A stretch of 14,736 nt of DNA from CAZEER01 sp964586315 (GCA_964586315.1 CAZPHE010000053.1:1-14736); one strand, 5' to 3'; shown: positions 8,001 through 14,543, counted from the stretch's first letter. The notes: generated from the sequence alone by a model not told the origin. Translations and numbers: made by a program.

Positions 8001-9783
8001 GGATATTACAGACTTAATTATAGTAGAGATGCACGCGGGTAGCGAATATTCGTTTGAGCCAAGCGTAGGATATGATTCCTTTACTCTACCAGATAGATTT
8101 AAAAATTTGAGAACAAACCCAGCAAGTGAAATGGGATTTGTTGATAATCCAAAATACGGTTTGGATGCAGAAGATTATTCCTGGCGTCTTGATAGACCTC
8201 AAATGTGGGATCGAGCCATCCGACATTTTGCAATAAATGAAGGTGCAGATTTAGTAATCGTACATCACCCACACATTTTACAAGGTGTAGAAATCTATAA
8301 TGGTAAACTTATCGCTCACTCTTTAGGGAACTTTATTTTTGATTTGAATTATCCTGAGACATATCCATCAATGATACTAAATACTTCTGCTGATGAAACT
8401 GGATTATTTGATTATACAATTACACCTTTATATATTGATGATTATTTAACTAGACCTGCAACAGGTGAATTAGGCAATTATATACTGGATTATATTGCAA
8501 TGCGTTCAAAAGAACTTGATACTTATTTACATGTAGATACAGATAATCAACGTGCAGTTGTAATTGTAGATACCATTAATATGCAAACCGAATATATTAT
8601 TTATAATGGTTGGGTAATCAATTTTAAACCGGTTCAACTATCTGGAGAATCATATTTTGAATCAGAACCAATTAAATTAGCCAAAGCTGGAAGTATATCA
8701 GAGATTCTAGGCGGTAATCCAAATATATCTCATTATAGACTTGGAAGAGAAAAAATTTGGATGAACAACTTTGAGGATGAAGGTAGTACGCTTTGGAATT
8801 TAAATAGTGAATCAGAAACCTTGCAGGACACTGTTTTTCGTAGAGGTGAAAAAGGACTCTTACATGTGAGATCTGAAGACTCACCAGGCAATATTGTTAC
8901 AGATCTAGAAGAGCGCATCCCAATAAATAAAGAATTTTTACATACACTATATGGTTCAATAAAAACAAAGAATGCAAAAAATATTACACTAGAAGCAAGA
9001 TTTTATGATGGACGTACCGGTGAAAGTTTAAGCACCGCCTCTATTAATGATTCTATATCAGGCAATACTTCCTGGCAAAAATACTGGGACGAAATTTCTA
9101 TCCATGAAAATGGTGAGTTTATTAATATTAGGATGAATAGCGATGTCCCAGATTCAGGAATTTCCTATTCATATTTTGATGACATTGGATTAATTCAGTG
9201 GGACAGTTTGAAAATCATTACTGGATATCCAATCATAATTTCATATCCAAATGATTTCGAATATATCCAACTATTTTTTAGTCAGCCTGATATGGATAAT
9301 TTATTTGGATTGGAGTTAAAGAATACAATTCTTGGAACTTTAGAACCTTTAGCATCTTATCCAAAAGCAGTAAAAACTTCAATTACTGCACCTGGAAATT
9401 TTTACTTTTTTGATGAATCAGTGGGACCAGTTGGAAACCGTAATTGGTCCTTTGGCTCAAATTCAGATGGAGTGGGGGAAACACCGTTTTGGTTTTGTGA
9501 GAGTCCAGGGATATATGAAATCTCTCTTTCTGTATTAGGCCCAAATGGGCAAGAAAACACAGGACTATTGAATGTAATTGCCATTGCAGAAGGTATGGAA
9601 GAATATGAATTGGGGGATGTAAATGGCGATGGCGCAGTTACAATAGTTGATGCACTTTTAACATCAAACTATTTAATAGGACTATTTAATTTGCAACCTT
9701 TAGAATTCCTTGCTGCAGATGTAGATGGAAATACTATGATAAGTATTTTTGATATTTTATTAATATCAGATATGGCAGATTAA
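5026..9783 (+). CDS. Secreted mosaic protein with CapA (PGA_cap) domain, PKD/FnIII modules and C-terminal dockerin
   Basis: The 1585-residue protein has a signal peptide (MKNILLHFFMITTSFAG). The N-terminal region (about 20-420) is not firmly assigned; H179 and D182 in VPHPCDDF, the GREV motif, H261 in AIHSFD and HIELDE resemble metal-dependent hydrolases such as the N-formylglutamate-amidohydrolase type, weakly. An FnIII-like module lies at about 440-542, a beta-sandwich at about 545-710, and a PKD domain with WEFGDG at 756. The CapA/PGA_cap domain (about 812-1120) shows GDIMMGR from G818, NLE at 859-861, NNH at 900-902, H1003, VHHPH near 1080 and HSLGNFIFD. It belongs to the calcineurin-like phosphoesterase superfamily, named for capsule synthesis. 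A CBM-like sandwich, a PKD-like module and a dockerin (about 1530-1585; loops DVNGDGAV and DVDGN) follow. TTG is the only start after TAA at 5014. It lies 61 bp after the CotH gene, perhaps co-transcribed. Confidence 0.8.
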   Translation: MKNILLHFFMITTSFAGITYERGILTEFFGGTSPNTSYDNWISHTTEGIASDGFNDYGPSWLDTQTNGFGQHRILTENSETLNYWESIFDNFVIGDTILVDSLLQDSIESFFYELIIFEDTSINKTYHIIREQLDTTYVDLNIPDNDDDDVIGSFKNSWGMYIINPTANREQVIIQVPHPCDDFIASYIALEIFIQTDAFAFMIASAGREVAWNGIGNYSNNKSISDPSRYPYTVFQKFQESVAHPLIGLNPHWPLIFAIHSFDNETHLSRKSIIMAAGAQNSFTTKPIRDISDSHLDILNFTSEYPIIVNQFDNTDPLHVTEYYEIFYDDYCVYDNGNNEFSITLASELRGPATGIQMLDIQSQINSYSVYEPWVHIELDEKPMIFDNIELSDEILYSNGIYPVGFQNFSIIHEYYQPFIDAIVSYLNHWDIIPDLNSPDSIESIMAFNVDNSDQVYLSWSPVYDTNFKSYEIRAGTDTIFSNPILFNLTHYSMLQYMRKDHETFEGLNNTESWWFQIRGVDYFNNIGPWSTSVSNLLPGHSPPDTLLFFSNNISIESIILEDFDDQSFLIDTTNTIPGDSPTLSLFGNTWKSIQIDPFLLDTTTVLQVFIKIDSTSEIQALGFANSEKYIRYSFSGFETLNIEEWIPVYQGANPNGLWHSYRLPIGNDWLAWYDTLSYINEIHFINDHDDTSSSPGIINFSMIRDITSDLPIPPIVSIDYNFQNIRNEENLEQVSVSFQSIVQDIDSYSFSYNWEFGDGQSSSDPNPSHDYIIEDDHEYSVILIVEDETGNQGFATTAIQVDQGSSSFPITLNFVGDIMMGRRFEDIDGIITNNGVNALFEPTLHLLGLAADITVANLEIPFSNQGYPHPTKSIIFRTAPENVSGLIYAGIDVVSIANNHILDYMEPGLIQTQNILTEAGILHSGAGLNSYEAYLPAFKSIKGKTIAFLASSDRTGQYNNYQPYLNAGENKSGFAYMTPYYLKQQIESVKDITDLIIVEMHAGSEYSFEPSVGYDSFTLPDRFKNLRTNPASEMGFVDNPKYGLDAEDYSWRLDRPQMWDRAIRHFAINEGADLVIVHHPHILQGVEIYNGKLIAHSLGNFIFDLNYPETYPSMILNTSADETGLFDYTITPLYIDDYLTRPATGELGNYILDYIAMRSKELDTYLHVDTDNQRAVVIVDTINMQTEYIIYNGWVINFKPVQLSGESYFESEPIKLAKAGSISEILGGNPNISHYRLGREKIWMNNFEDEGSTLWNLNSESETLQDTVFRRGEKGLLHVRSEDSPGNIVTDLEERIPINKEFLHTLYGSIKTKNAKNITLEARFYDGRTGESLSTASINDSISGNTSWQKYWDEISIHENGEFINIRMNSDVPDSGISYSYFDDIGLIQWDSLKIITGYPIIISYPNDFEYIQLFFSQPDMDNLFGLELKNTILGTLEPLASYPKAVKTSITAPGNFYFFDESVGPVGNRNWSFGSNSDGVGETPFWFCESPGIYEISLSVLGPNGQENTGLLNVIAIAEGMEEYELGDVNGDGAVTIVDALLTSNYLIGLFNLQPLEFLAADVDGNTMISIFDILLISDMAD

Positions 9784-10422
9784 TCAGCTTATATAATCAA
9801 ATATTTGATTTAAATCTGTAAGAATTGTTCGACCTGTTTTTTGTAGTCTATCAAAACTAACATGACCATGATCAACTAATAAACAATCCACATTCATACT
9901 TGCAGCAACATCACTATCATGTATTGTGTCTCCCACCATGACAACTTCATCATTTTTATAAGGCAATTGACTAATTAAATAGGTCCCCAGTTTAGTTTTT
10001 CCTGTTGCATATTGATTATTAATACCAAAAATTTTTATAAAATATTTTTGTAAATCATGCGACCTTACCCATTCTATAAGAAATTCATGTTTACCAGCAG
10101 ATAGAATAGATTGAGTTATGCCAAGAATAGAAATTTTTTCTAAAACTTTTCTACACCCTAGATGAAGTTTAGCAAGGTGGAATTGCTCTCCATAAAATTC
10201 AACAAACTCGTCTCCTGCAACTTCAAATGGTTCTTCTTTAAAATCAAATCCTAATTTTTTATAGTAATCTTTTACTGGGAATGTGAAAATACTTTTGTAG
10301 GTTTCTTCAGAAATAGATGACAGTCCTCTTTTTTTTAAACAGTTATTAATACCATTAACACATACCCATCGATCATTTAAAAGAGTACCATTCCAATCCC
10401 AAATAATGTGTTTGTATTTCAT
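9784..10422 (-). CDS. HAD-superfamily hydrolase, phosphoglycolate-phosphatase-like
   Basis: The 212-residue protein carries all four HAD motifs: motif I DWNGT (D9 nucleophile), motif II serine in ILSAG (S108), a motif III lysine in GKTKLG (K142 or K144), and motif IV GDTIHDSD (D165, D169). A helical cap lies between motifs I and II (about 18-85), as in phosphoglycolate-phosphatase/Gph-type enzymes, and the length is normal. Motif I has Asn where most phosphatases have the second Asp; a DWNGT(L)L sequence recurs in a subgroup of such proteins, so activity is not excluded. The expected role is cytosolic dephosphorylation of a small metabolite; the substrate is not readable. The TGA stop abuts the TAA of the convergent 1585-aa gene with no spacer. 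The ATG at 10422 faces the Nudix gene across a 58-bp divergent gap. Confidence 0.85.
   Translation of the reverse strand: MKYKHIIWDWNGTLLNDRWVCVNGINNCLKKRGLSSISEETYKSIFTFPVKDYYKKLGFDFKEEPFEVAGDEFVEFYGEQFHLAKLHLGCRKVLEKISILGITQSILSAGKHEFLIEWVRSHDLQKYFIKIFGINNQYATGKTKLGTYLISQLPYKNDEVVMVGDTIHDSDVAASMNVDCLLVDHGHVSFDRLQKTGRTILTDLNQIFDYIS
9795..9810. repeat. 16-bp perfect palindrome in the 3' end of the HAD gene
   Basis: AATCAAATATTTGATT is self-complementary and encodes the last residues of the HAD protein, 11 bp inside the zero-gap convergent junction. As RNA it could form only a weak, essentially loopless hairpin with one G-C pair per arm, so a terminator role is doubtful. Confidence 0.25.
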
Positions 10423-10467
10423 TATGAATAATATGTCAAAATTGTAATAGAAACATTTTAATTAGGC

Positions 10468-10480
10468 TAATTTGTTACTT
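10468..10480 (+). promoter_or_regulatory. Candidate -7-type promoter element directly before the Nudix start
   Basis: TAATTTG (10468-10474) followed by TTACTT places an element resembling the Bacteroidota-type TAnnTTTG -7 box six bases before the ATG at 10481, with no Shine-Dalgarno site. A similar TAATTT sits at 11463-11468 and 13618-13623, six bases before the next two ATGs. If used, transcripts would be nearly leaderless. No convincing upstream -33 TTG is seen at the standard spacing, so this rests on repeated position only. Confidence 0.25.
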
Positions 10481-11104
10481 ATGGAACCAACATTTATTAA
10501 AAATTTAACAACTAGAATAAAACAAAATCTTCCAGGGAAAGCCGCACAAAAGAAAATGATGATTAAGACTCAAATTCCAATAAAGCCTAAATTTAATAAA
10601 AAAAAATTTAAACCTGCAGCCGTATTAATCCTTTTATATCCATTTAATGATGAATGGTATTTTTTCCTAACCAAGAGAACTGAAAATGTTGATCATCACA
10701 AAGGACAAATAGCTCTGCCCGGGGGTATGGTTGAAAAAAATGAGACAATTGAAGAAGCTGCTATAAGAGAGACATATGAAGAAATTGGAATTTATCCAAA
10801 AAACATTAAAATCATTGGGTCTTTATCTTCATTTTATGTAACTGTATCAGGATTTCAAATTTACCCTTTTTTAGGATGGACAAACAAAAAACCAAAAACT
10901 AAAATTAATGATGCTGAAGTAGAACAAATTTTTTCTGTATCAATAAATACACTTATTAAAAAAGAAACAAAAAAATATAAAAATGATATTTTGTCTGGAT
11001 ACCCAGCTAGAATACCTTATTTTGATTTAAAGAATGAAATGGTTTGGGGCGCAACTTCAATTATTTTATCAGAGTTTAAATTTATTTTAAAGGATATTTC
11101 ATGA
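10481..11104 (+). CDS. Nudix hydrolase, CoA pyrophosphatase (NudL/NUDT7-8) type
   Basis: The 207-residue protein contains a complete Nudix box, G82-x5-E88-x7-R96-E97-x2-E100-E101-x-G103, with the metal-binding glutamates intact. Just before it, FFLTKRTENVDHHKGQIALP matches the extra UPF0035 signature of CoA-pyrophosphatase Nudix enzymes, which split coenzyme A or acyl-CoA into a 4'-phosphopantetheine part and 3',5'-ADP. The length fits this cytosolic family, although the N-terminal 40 residues are unusually lysine-rich. The ATG at 10481 is preferred; an in-frame TTG lies three codons earlier at 10472. The stop overlaps the next start as ATGA, so the two genes are probably translationally coupled. 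Substrate choice is inferred from the signature, not shown. Confidence 0.88.
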   Translation: MEPTFIKNLTTRIKQNLPGKAAQKKMMIKTQIPIKPKFNKKKFKPAAVLILLYPFNDEWYFFLTKRTENVDHHKGQIALPGGMVEKNETIEEAAIRETYEEIGIYPKNIKIIGSLSSFYVTVSGFQIYPFLGWTNKKPKTKINDAEVEQIFSVSINTLIKKETKKYKNDILSGYPARIPYFDLKNEMVWGATSIILSEFKFILKDIS

Positions 11105-11352
11105 CATTAGGTCAGTGGCTCAATTCACTTTCTGCTATGGACCATATTATTTTAATATTATTATATAGTGGATCTGTTTATTTAAGTAAAATCACATTGG
11201 AAACAATGATAGATTATTATAATGAAAAAAAACAGTATAATAAATTCAGAGTTCAATTCCGTATTACACCTGCGGCTTTACTAACATTAGGTTTCATTTA
11301 TAGTTTTTTTATTTACAAAATTCTGGATGCTATATTTGAATTTATGCCTTGA
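11101..11352 (+). CDS. Small two-helix membrane protein of unknown function
   Basis: The 83-residue protein is not recognised. Two hydrophobic segments (about 14-30 and 57-75) flank a charged, tyrosine-rich stretch with YYNEKKQYNKFR, suggesting a helical hairpin in the inner membrane. Its ATG overlaps the Nudix stop by four bases (ATGA), which makes it very likely real and translated with the Nudix gene. No catalytic motif is visible. Whether it has any link to CoA metabolism cannot be told from sequence. Confidence 0.65.
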   Translation: MTLGQWLNSLSAMDHIILILLYSGSVYLSKITLETMIDYYNEKKQYNKFRVQFRITPAALLTLGFIYSFFIYKILDAIFEFMP

Positions 11353-11474
11353 AAGATAAAAAAGATTGGATACCTTTATAAAATTCAATACGTTGTAAAC
11401 GAAAATTCTGATAGATATATTGATAAATATTAATTACTTATACTATTCTCATTTTTAAAAATTAATTTATATTA

Positions 11475-12794
11475 ATGACCAAGAAAAAAAATAAAATCTT
11501 TGTAATAGACACTAATGTAATTCTTCATGATTCTACCTGTATTCAGAATTTTGAAGATAATGAAATTGTGATACCAATTTCAGTATTGGAAGAGTTAGAC
11601 CAATTCAAACGTGGTAATGAGCAAATCCATTATAATGCGCGTGAGTTTCTAAGAAAATTGGATGAGTTATCAATAGATTCTGATGACAAAAATTTAAATA
11701 AACTAAATGGTAAAATTAAAATAGTTGTTAATCATAATTGGCACCCTAATGTTAAAGCGATATTTAATGAGGATTGTCCCGATAACCGAATTATTAACTG
11801 CGCATATAAAGTTCAAAATGAGAATTCCAATCAAGTAGTTATACTTGTGTCAAAAGATACGAATATGCGATTAAAAGCACGTTCATTATCCATAAAAGCA
11901 GAAGACTATACAACTGATGCAATAGATAGTATCCAACATCTTTCTGAAAGTAATAGATTAATAGAGAATGTCGATAGTAATGAAATTGATATAATCCACA
12001 ATTCTTCTGGGGTTAAAATTGATCAATTAAAATCAGTTACATCACCATTGCCAAATGAGAATTTTATTTTAAGAAATGGTCAAAAATCTGTATTAGCAGT
12101 ATTTGATTCTTTTGAAGAAAAAATGATTCGTATAAACAATCCAAATGCCTATGGAATTATACCAAGAAATGCTGAACAATCATTTGCTCTTAATATGCTC
12201 CTAAATAATCGTATTCAACTTGTTGCCATTTCAGGTAAAGCAGGTACTGGGAAAACTCTTTTAGCATTATCAGCAGCTTTGGAAAAAAGAAAAGATTTTA
12301 GACAAATATTTTTAGCTAGACCTATTGTACCTTTAAGTAATAGAGATTTAGGATTTTTACCCGGTGATATTAATTCAAAACTGGAGCCTTATATACAACC
12401 TCTTTTTGATAATCTTACAGTTATACGTCATCAGTTTAAAAAGCATGATAAACGCGCAACAAAAATCAATGAATTATTAGATGAAGAAAAGTTATTAATC
12501 ACTCCTTTAGCATATATCCGTGGTAGAAGTCTTCAGAAAGTATTTTTTATTGTTGACGAAGCGCAGAATCTAACACCTCATGAAGTTAAAACTATTATTA
12601 CTAGAGCAGGAGAAGGAACAAAAATTGTTTTTACTGGTGATATTCATCAAATTGACCATCCCTATTTAGATAAAAGATCCAATGGTCTCACTTATTTAAT
12701 TAGTCGCATGAAAGGGCAAGATGTATTTTCTCATATTACCTTAGAAAAAAGCGAACGAAGTGAGCTAGCAGAATTAGCGAGTAATCTTTTATAA
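11475..12794 (+). CDS. PIN-domain PhoH family ATPase
   Basis: The 439-residue protein joins an N-terminal PIN nuclease-like domain to a C-terminal PhoH P-loop ATPase. The PIN part (about 7-145) shows the acidic residues expected for metal binding: D12 in VIDTNV, E39/E40 in VLEELDQF, D103 in CPDNRI and D128 in VSKDTNM. The PhoH part (about 225-439) has Walker A GKAGTGKT at 254-261, Walker B FFIVDEAQ with D361-E362, and FTGDIHQID, which resembles sensor or motif III of RecD/SF1-like ATPases. PIN-PhoH proteins are linked to RNA unwinding and cleavage; some are toxin-antitoxin partners, others stand alone as here. Length and all motifs look intact. No Shine-Dalgarno site is visible; TAATTT lies six bases before the ATG. 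The next gene starts 2 nt after its stop. Confidence 0.93.
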   Translation: MTKKKNKIFVIDTNVILHDSTCIQNFEDNEIVIPISVLEELDQFKRGNEQIHYNAREFLRKLDELSIDSDDKNLNKLNGKIKIVVNHNWHPNVKAIFNEDCPDNRIINCAYKVQNENSNQVVILVSKDTNMRLKARSLSIKAEDYTTDAIDSIQHLSESNRLIENVDSNEIDIIHNSSGVKIDQLKSVTSPLPNENFILRNGQKSVLAVFDSFEEKMIRINNPNAYGIIPRNAEQSFALNMLLNNRIQLVAISGKAGTGKTLLALSAALEKRKDFRQIFLARPIVPLSNRDLGFLPGDINSKLEPYIQPLFDNLTVIRHQFKKHDKRATKINELLDEEKLLITPLAYIRGRSLQKVFFIVDEAQNLTPHEVKTIITRAGEGTKIVFTGDIHQIDHPYLDKRSNGLTYLISRMKGQDVFSHITLEKSERSELAELASNLL

Positions 12795-12796
12795 AT

Positions 12797-13240
12797 ATGC
12801 AGTTACCAACATTTTCATCTTTGCAAATTCATTTAGATGATCAAGGTCAAGAGTCCCTTTTAAAGCTCGCTCGATGGGGGAAAATTCTTGGGTCTATTAA
12901 TTTTGGATTAGGTATATTTAATGGTTTAGTTGCACTTCCGCTTTTATTTGGAGGTCATAAATTGGCTACTATAGGTATCTCATCATTCTTTATCTCTGGA
13001 ATTCTAATATATATGGGCTTGCAATTAAATGGAGCATCAAAAAATATACGATTTGCAATAACTAATGAGAATGATCAAATATTCTTTAATGCCTTAGAAA
13101 AAATTCAAAAATTTTTTTTCCTATCAGCAACGTTATATTTGATTGGGTTTATTTTTCTTATCTTTTTAATGAGCTTAGGTTTAATTGCTAGTAGTGGGCA
13201 TGGTTTAATAGAAAAAAGCCCCACCACTGTCTCAATTTAA
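12797..13240 (+). CDS. Three-helix membrane protein of unknown function
   Basis: The 147-residue protein has a short polar N-terminus with LLKLARWGKILG at 21-32, then hydrophobic helices at about 29-51, 55-77 and 108-132. An amphipathic charged stretch (about 80-105) lies between helices two and three. This layout resembles small uncharacterised Bacteroidota-type families such as DUF5362, but that match is a memory-based guess. It begins 2 nt after the PhoH stop and is probably co-transcribed with it. Its TAA stop overlaps the stop of the convergent minus-strand gene within TTAA at 13237-13240. It lacks a signal peptide and any catalytic motif. Confidence 0.65.
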   Translation: MQLPTFSSLQIHLDDQGQESLLKLARWGKILGSINFGLGIFNGLVALPLLFGGHKLATIGISSFFISGILIYMGLQLNGASKNIRFAITNENDQIFFNALEKIQKFFFLSATLYLIGFIFLIFLMSLGLIASSGHGLIEKSPTTVSI

Positions 13241-13566
13241 TTACTCAATATACCTTCTATTTTTTCTTCTACTTTTTCTTCTAAAACTTTTTTGGTGGAT
13301 TCTTTTGCATTGTCAAATGATTCTGAAGCTACATCTTTTATCTTTTCTACATTTCCAGACATCGATTTTTTAAGATCATCTACTGTTGCAGGAATCTCTT
13401 GATCTGTATAATTTAAATAAAAAACGTACATAACTAGCAATACACCAAAAGAGACAACTAGTTTAATGATTTTCTTTATTAATGCATAAACTAGGATAAT
13501 AATTATAACTCCCAAGATTCCTAGATAGACAGGATTAGATGTAGCTGTACTAATAAGAGTTTCCAT
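13237..13566 (-). CDS. Small membrane-anchored protein with long charged helix
   Basis: The 109-residue protein is not recognised. Two hydrophobic segments (about 13-30 and 34-51) are separated by a basic KK turn. They are followed by a charged, Lys/Glu-rich region (about 60-107, with KKSMSGNVEKIKDVASESF and KKVLEEKVEEKIEGIL) predicted to form a long amphipathic or coiled-coil helix outside the hydrophobic core. The pattern resembles small envelope-stress or phage-shock-like anchors, but no family match is claimed. The stop overlaps the stop of the facing gene by four bases. Its start faces the YidD-domain gene across 63 bp, so the two promoters are divergent. Confidence 0.6.
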   Translation of the reverse strand: METLISTATSNPVYLGILGVIIIILVYALIKKIIKLVVSFGVLLVMYVFYLNYTDQEIPATVDDLKKSMSGNVEKIKDVASESFDNAKESTKKVLEEKVEEKIEGILSN

Positions 13567-13629
13567 AATAGTATAAATATAAAAAAGTAATCCGTTTATG
13601 ATTCAGATAATTTTCATTAATTTTTTATA

Positions 13630-14262
13630 ATGAAAAAAATTTTACTACCACTCCTTTTATCTTGGATTATTGCTCAAGAGAAATATCCAGCTGATTCATT
13701 AATAAAATCAAAAAATACACCTTTTTTTCATAAAGTTGGTTTATTGCCAATTTCTGGATGGCAACGCATATCATACAATTCGAATTTTTTTAATTGTCAA
13801 TTTTACCCTAGTTGCTCAAATTATGGTGCAATTGCAATAAAACAATATGGTTTTATTCGAGGATCAATTATAGTTACGGAAAGAATTTCTCGATGTAATC
13901 CATTTGCAATCTATTATCATTTAGAATTGAATCGTCCTTTTCATGATAATGACGGCAGATTAATTGATCCTATAAATCAAAAACAAATTTCTAACTCAAA
14001 AAAATCACCTTTAATATCGGTAATTTTATCCGCAATTCTCCCAGGAGCAGGAAAAATCTATTCCGGAAGAACAATGGATGGTATATTGGGTTTATGGAAT
14101 GTTTATATGTGTTACAACTCAGCTAAATTTTCGATAAAAAATGAAAGACCTATTCTTGGCCCATTATTTGGAGTAGCTTTAGGAATTACTTACCTTGGAG
14201 AAATATATGGTGCATGGAGGTCTGCTGTCTATTATCAAAAATCAAATGACACAAAAACTTAA
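13630..14262 (+). CDS. YidD-domain protein with signal peptide and C-terminal membrane domain
   Basis: The 210-residue protein has three parts. Residues 1-15 form a signal-peptide-like segment (MKKILLPLLLSWIIAQ). Residues about 36-115 match YidD (Haemolytic/PF01809): SGWQRIS, then CQFYPSCSNY with C56 and C62, AIKQYGFIRG, and RCNPF with C89. Residues about 126-205 hold hydrophobic helices with ILPGAGKIYSGRTMDG, resembling TM2/DUF5683-like membrane domains. Typical YidD proteins are about 70-100 residues, cytosolic and membrane-associated, encoded beside rnpA and yidC, and assist membrane-protein insertion. Here the gene is twice that length and stands alone, with no rpmH, rnpA or yidC nearby. 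The signal-like N-terminus, if cleaved, would place the YidD domain outside the cytoplasm, so its role may differ. The ATG has TAATTT six bases upstream and no Shine-Dalgarno site. Confidence 0.8.
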   Translation: MKKILLPLLLSWIIAQEKYPADSLIKSKNTPFFHKVGLLPISGWQRISYNSNFFNCQFYPSCSNYGAIAIKQYGFIRGSIIVTERISRCNPFAIYYHLELNRPFHDNDGRLIDPINQKQISNSKKSPLISVILSAILPGAGKIYSGRTMDGILGLWNVYMCYNSAKFSIKNERPILGPLFGVALGITYLGEIYGAWRSAVYYQKSNDTKT

Positions 14263-14280
14263 TATTTCTGGTAATATTAA
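14259..14280 (+). terminator. AT-only hairpin over the stop of the YidD-domain gene
   Basis: TTAATATT (14259-14266) and AATATTAA (14273-14280) are perfect inverted repeats around a six-base loop, with the TAA stop inside the left arm. The 8-bp stem has no G-C pair and no T-run follows, so it is a weak terminator candidate at best. Confidence 0.25.
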
Positions 14281-14422
14281 TATCTTACTTTACAATATAT
14301 AGGTTCAGTAATTGGGAAAAAGAATCAAAAACCGTCTCCATCATTACATTTTAACTAAAATCGAGGACTCTCAATTTGATAGATGCTCTATAGTTTTTTA
14401 GAATTTCAACACATATTTTATT
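14263..14422. other. Non-coding stretch between the YidD-domain gene and the tRNA fragment
   Basis: Apart from the hairpin at its left end I see no supportable gene here. A TTG-started frame of 29 codons (14312-14401) exists, directly preceded by a stop, but nothing about it looks conserved. A tRNA promoter might lie in the 14380-14420 part; no clear box is seen. Confidence 0.4.
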
Positions 14423-14462
14423 GCCGGGTTAGCTGAGTTGGTTTAAGCGACTGACTCGTAAT
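14423..14462 (+). pseudogene. 5' half of a tRNA-Thr(CGT)-like gene, broken at the anticodon loop
   Basis: The segment begins with a tRNA acceptor strand (GCCGGGT, 14423-14429), TA at positions 8-9, a D-arm with GTTGG, anticodon stem ACTGA (14450-14454) and loop CTCGTAA (14455-14461). The anticodon is CGT, for Thr codon ACG. It closely follows the bacterial tRNA-Thr pattern, including G1 and C2, which are Thr identity positions. After the first base of the 3' stem (14462) the sequence becomes ATATAGATATTTAG. No matching TCAGT stem, T-arm or ACCCGGC acceptor strand is found downstream on this strand. It therefore cannot fold as a full tRNA and is read as a truncated relic. Confidence 0.75.
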
Positions 14463-14543
14463 ATATAGATATTTAGATAAGTTCAACAATATTAACATAT
14501 AGTATATTAAAATATTATGATGTAACTATGATTTAATAGAGAA

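Noticed and set aside
7378..9584. Several minus-strand frames of 60-70 codons (7378-7566, 8672-8884, 8733-8918, 9402-9584)
   Set aside because: All are antisense to the continuous 1585-aa gene and have no conserved motif; two even overlap each other in different frames.
9784..10422. Asn in place of the second Asp of HAD motif I as a sign of inactivation
   Set aside because: The DWNGT form recurs in a recognised subgroup of phosphoglycolate-phosphatase-like proteins and the other motifs are intact.
11475..13240. PhoH gene plus small neighbour as a toxin-antitoxin pair
   Set aside because: The neighbour is downstream, 147 aa and has three membrane helices, unlike the small upstream antitoxins of PhoH2 pairs.
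14312..14401. TTG-started 29-codon frame
   Set aside because: A stop directly precedes the TTG, there is no ribosome site and no recognisable content.
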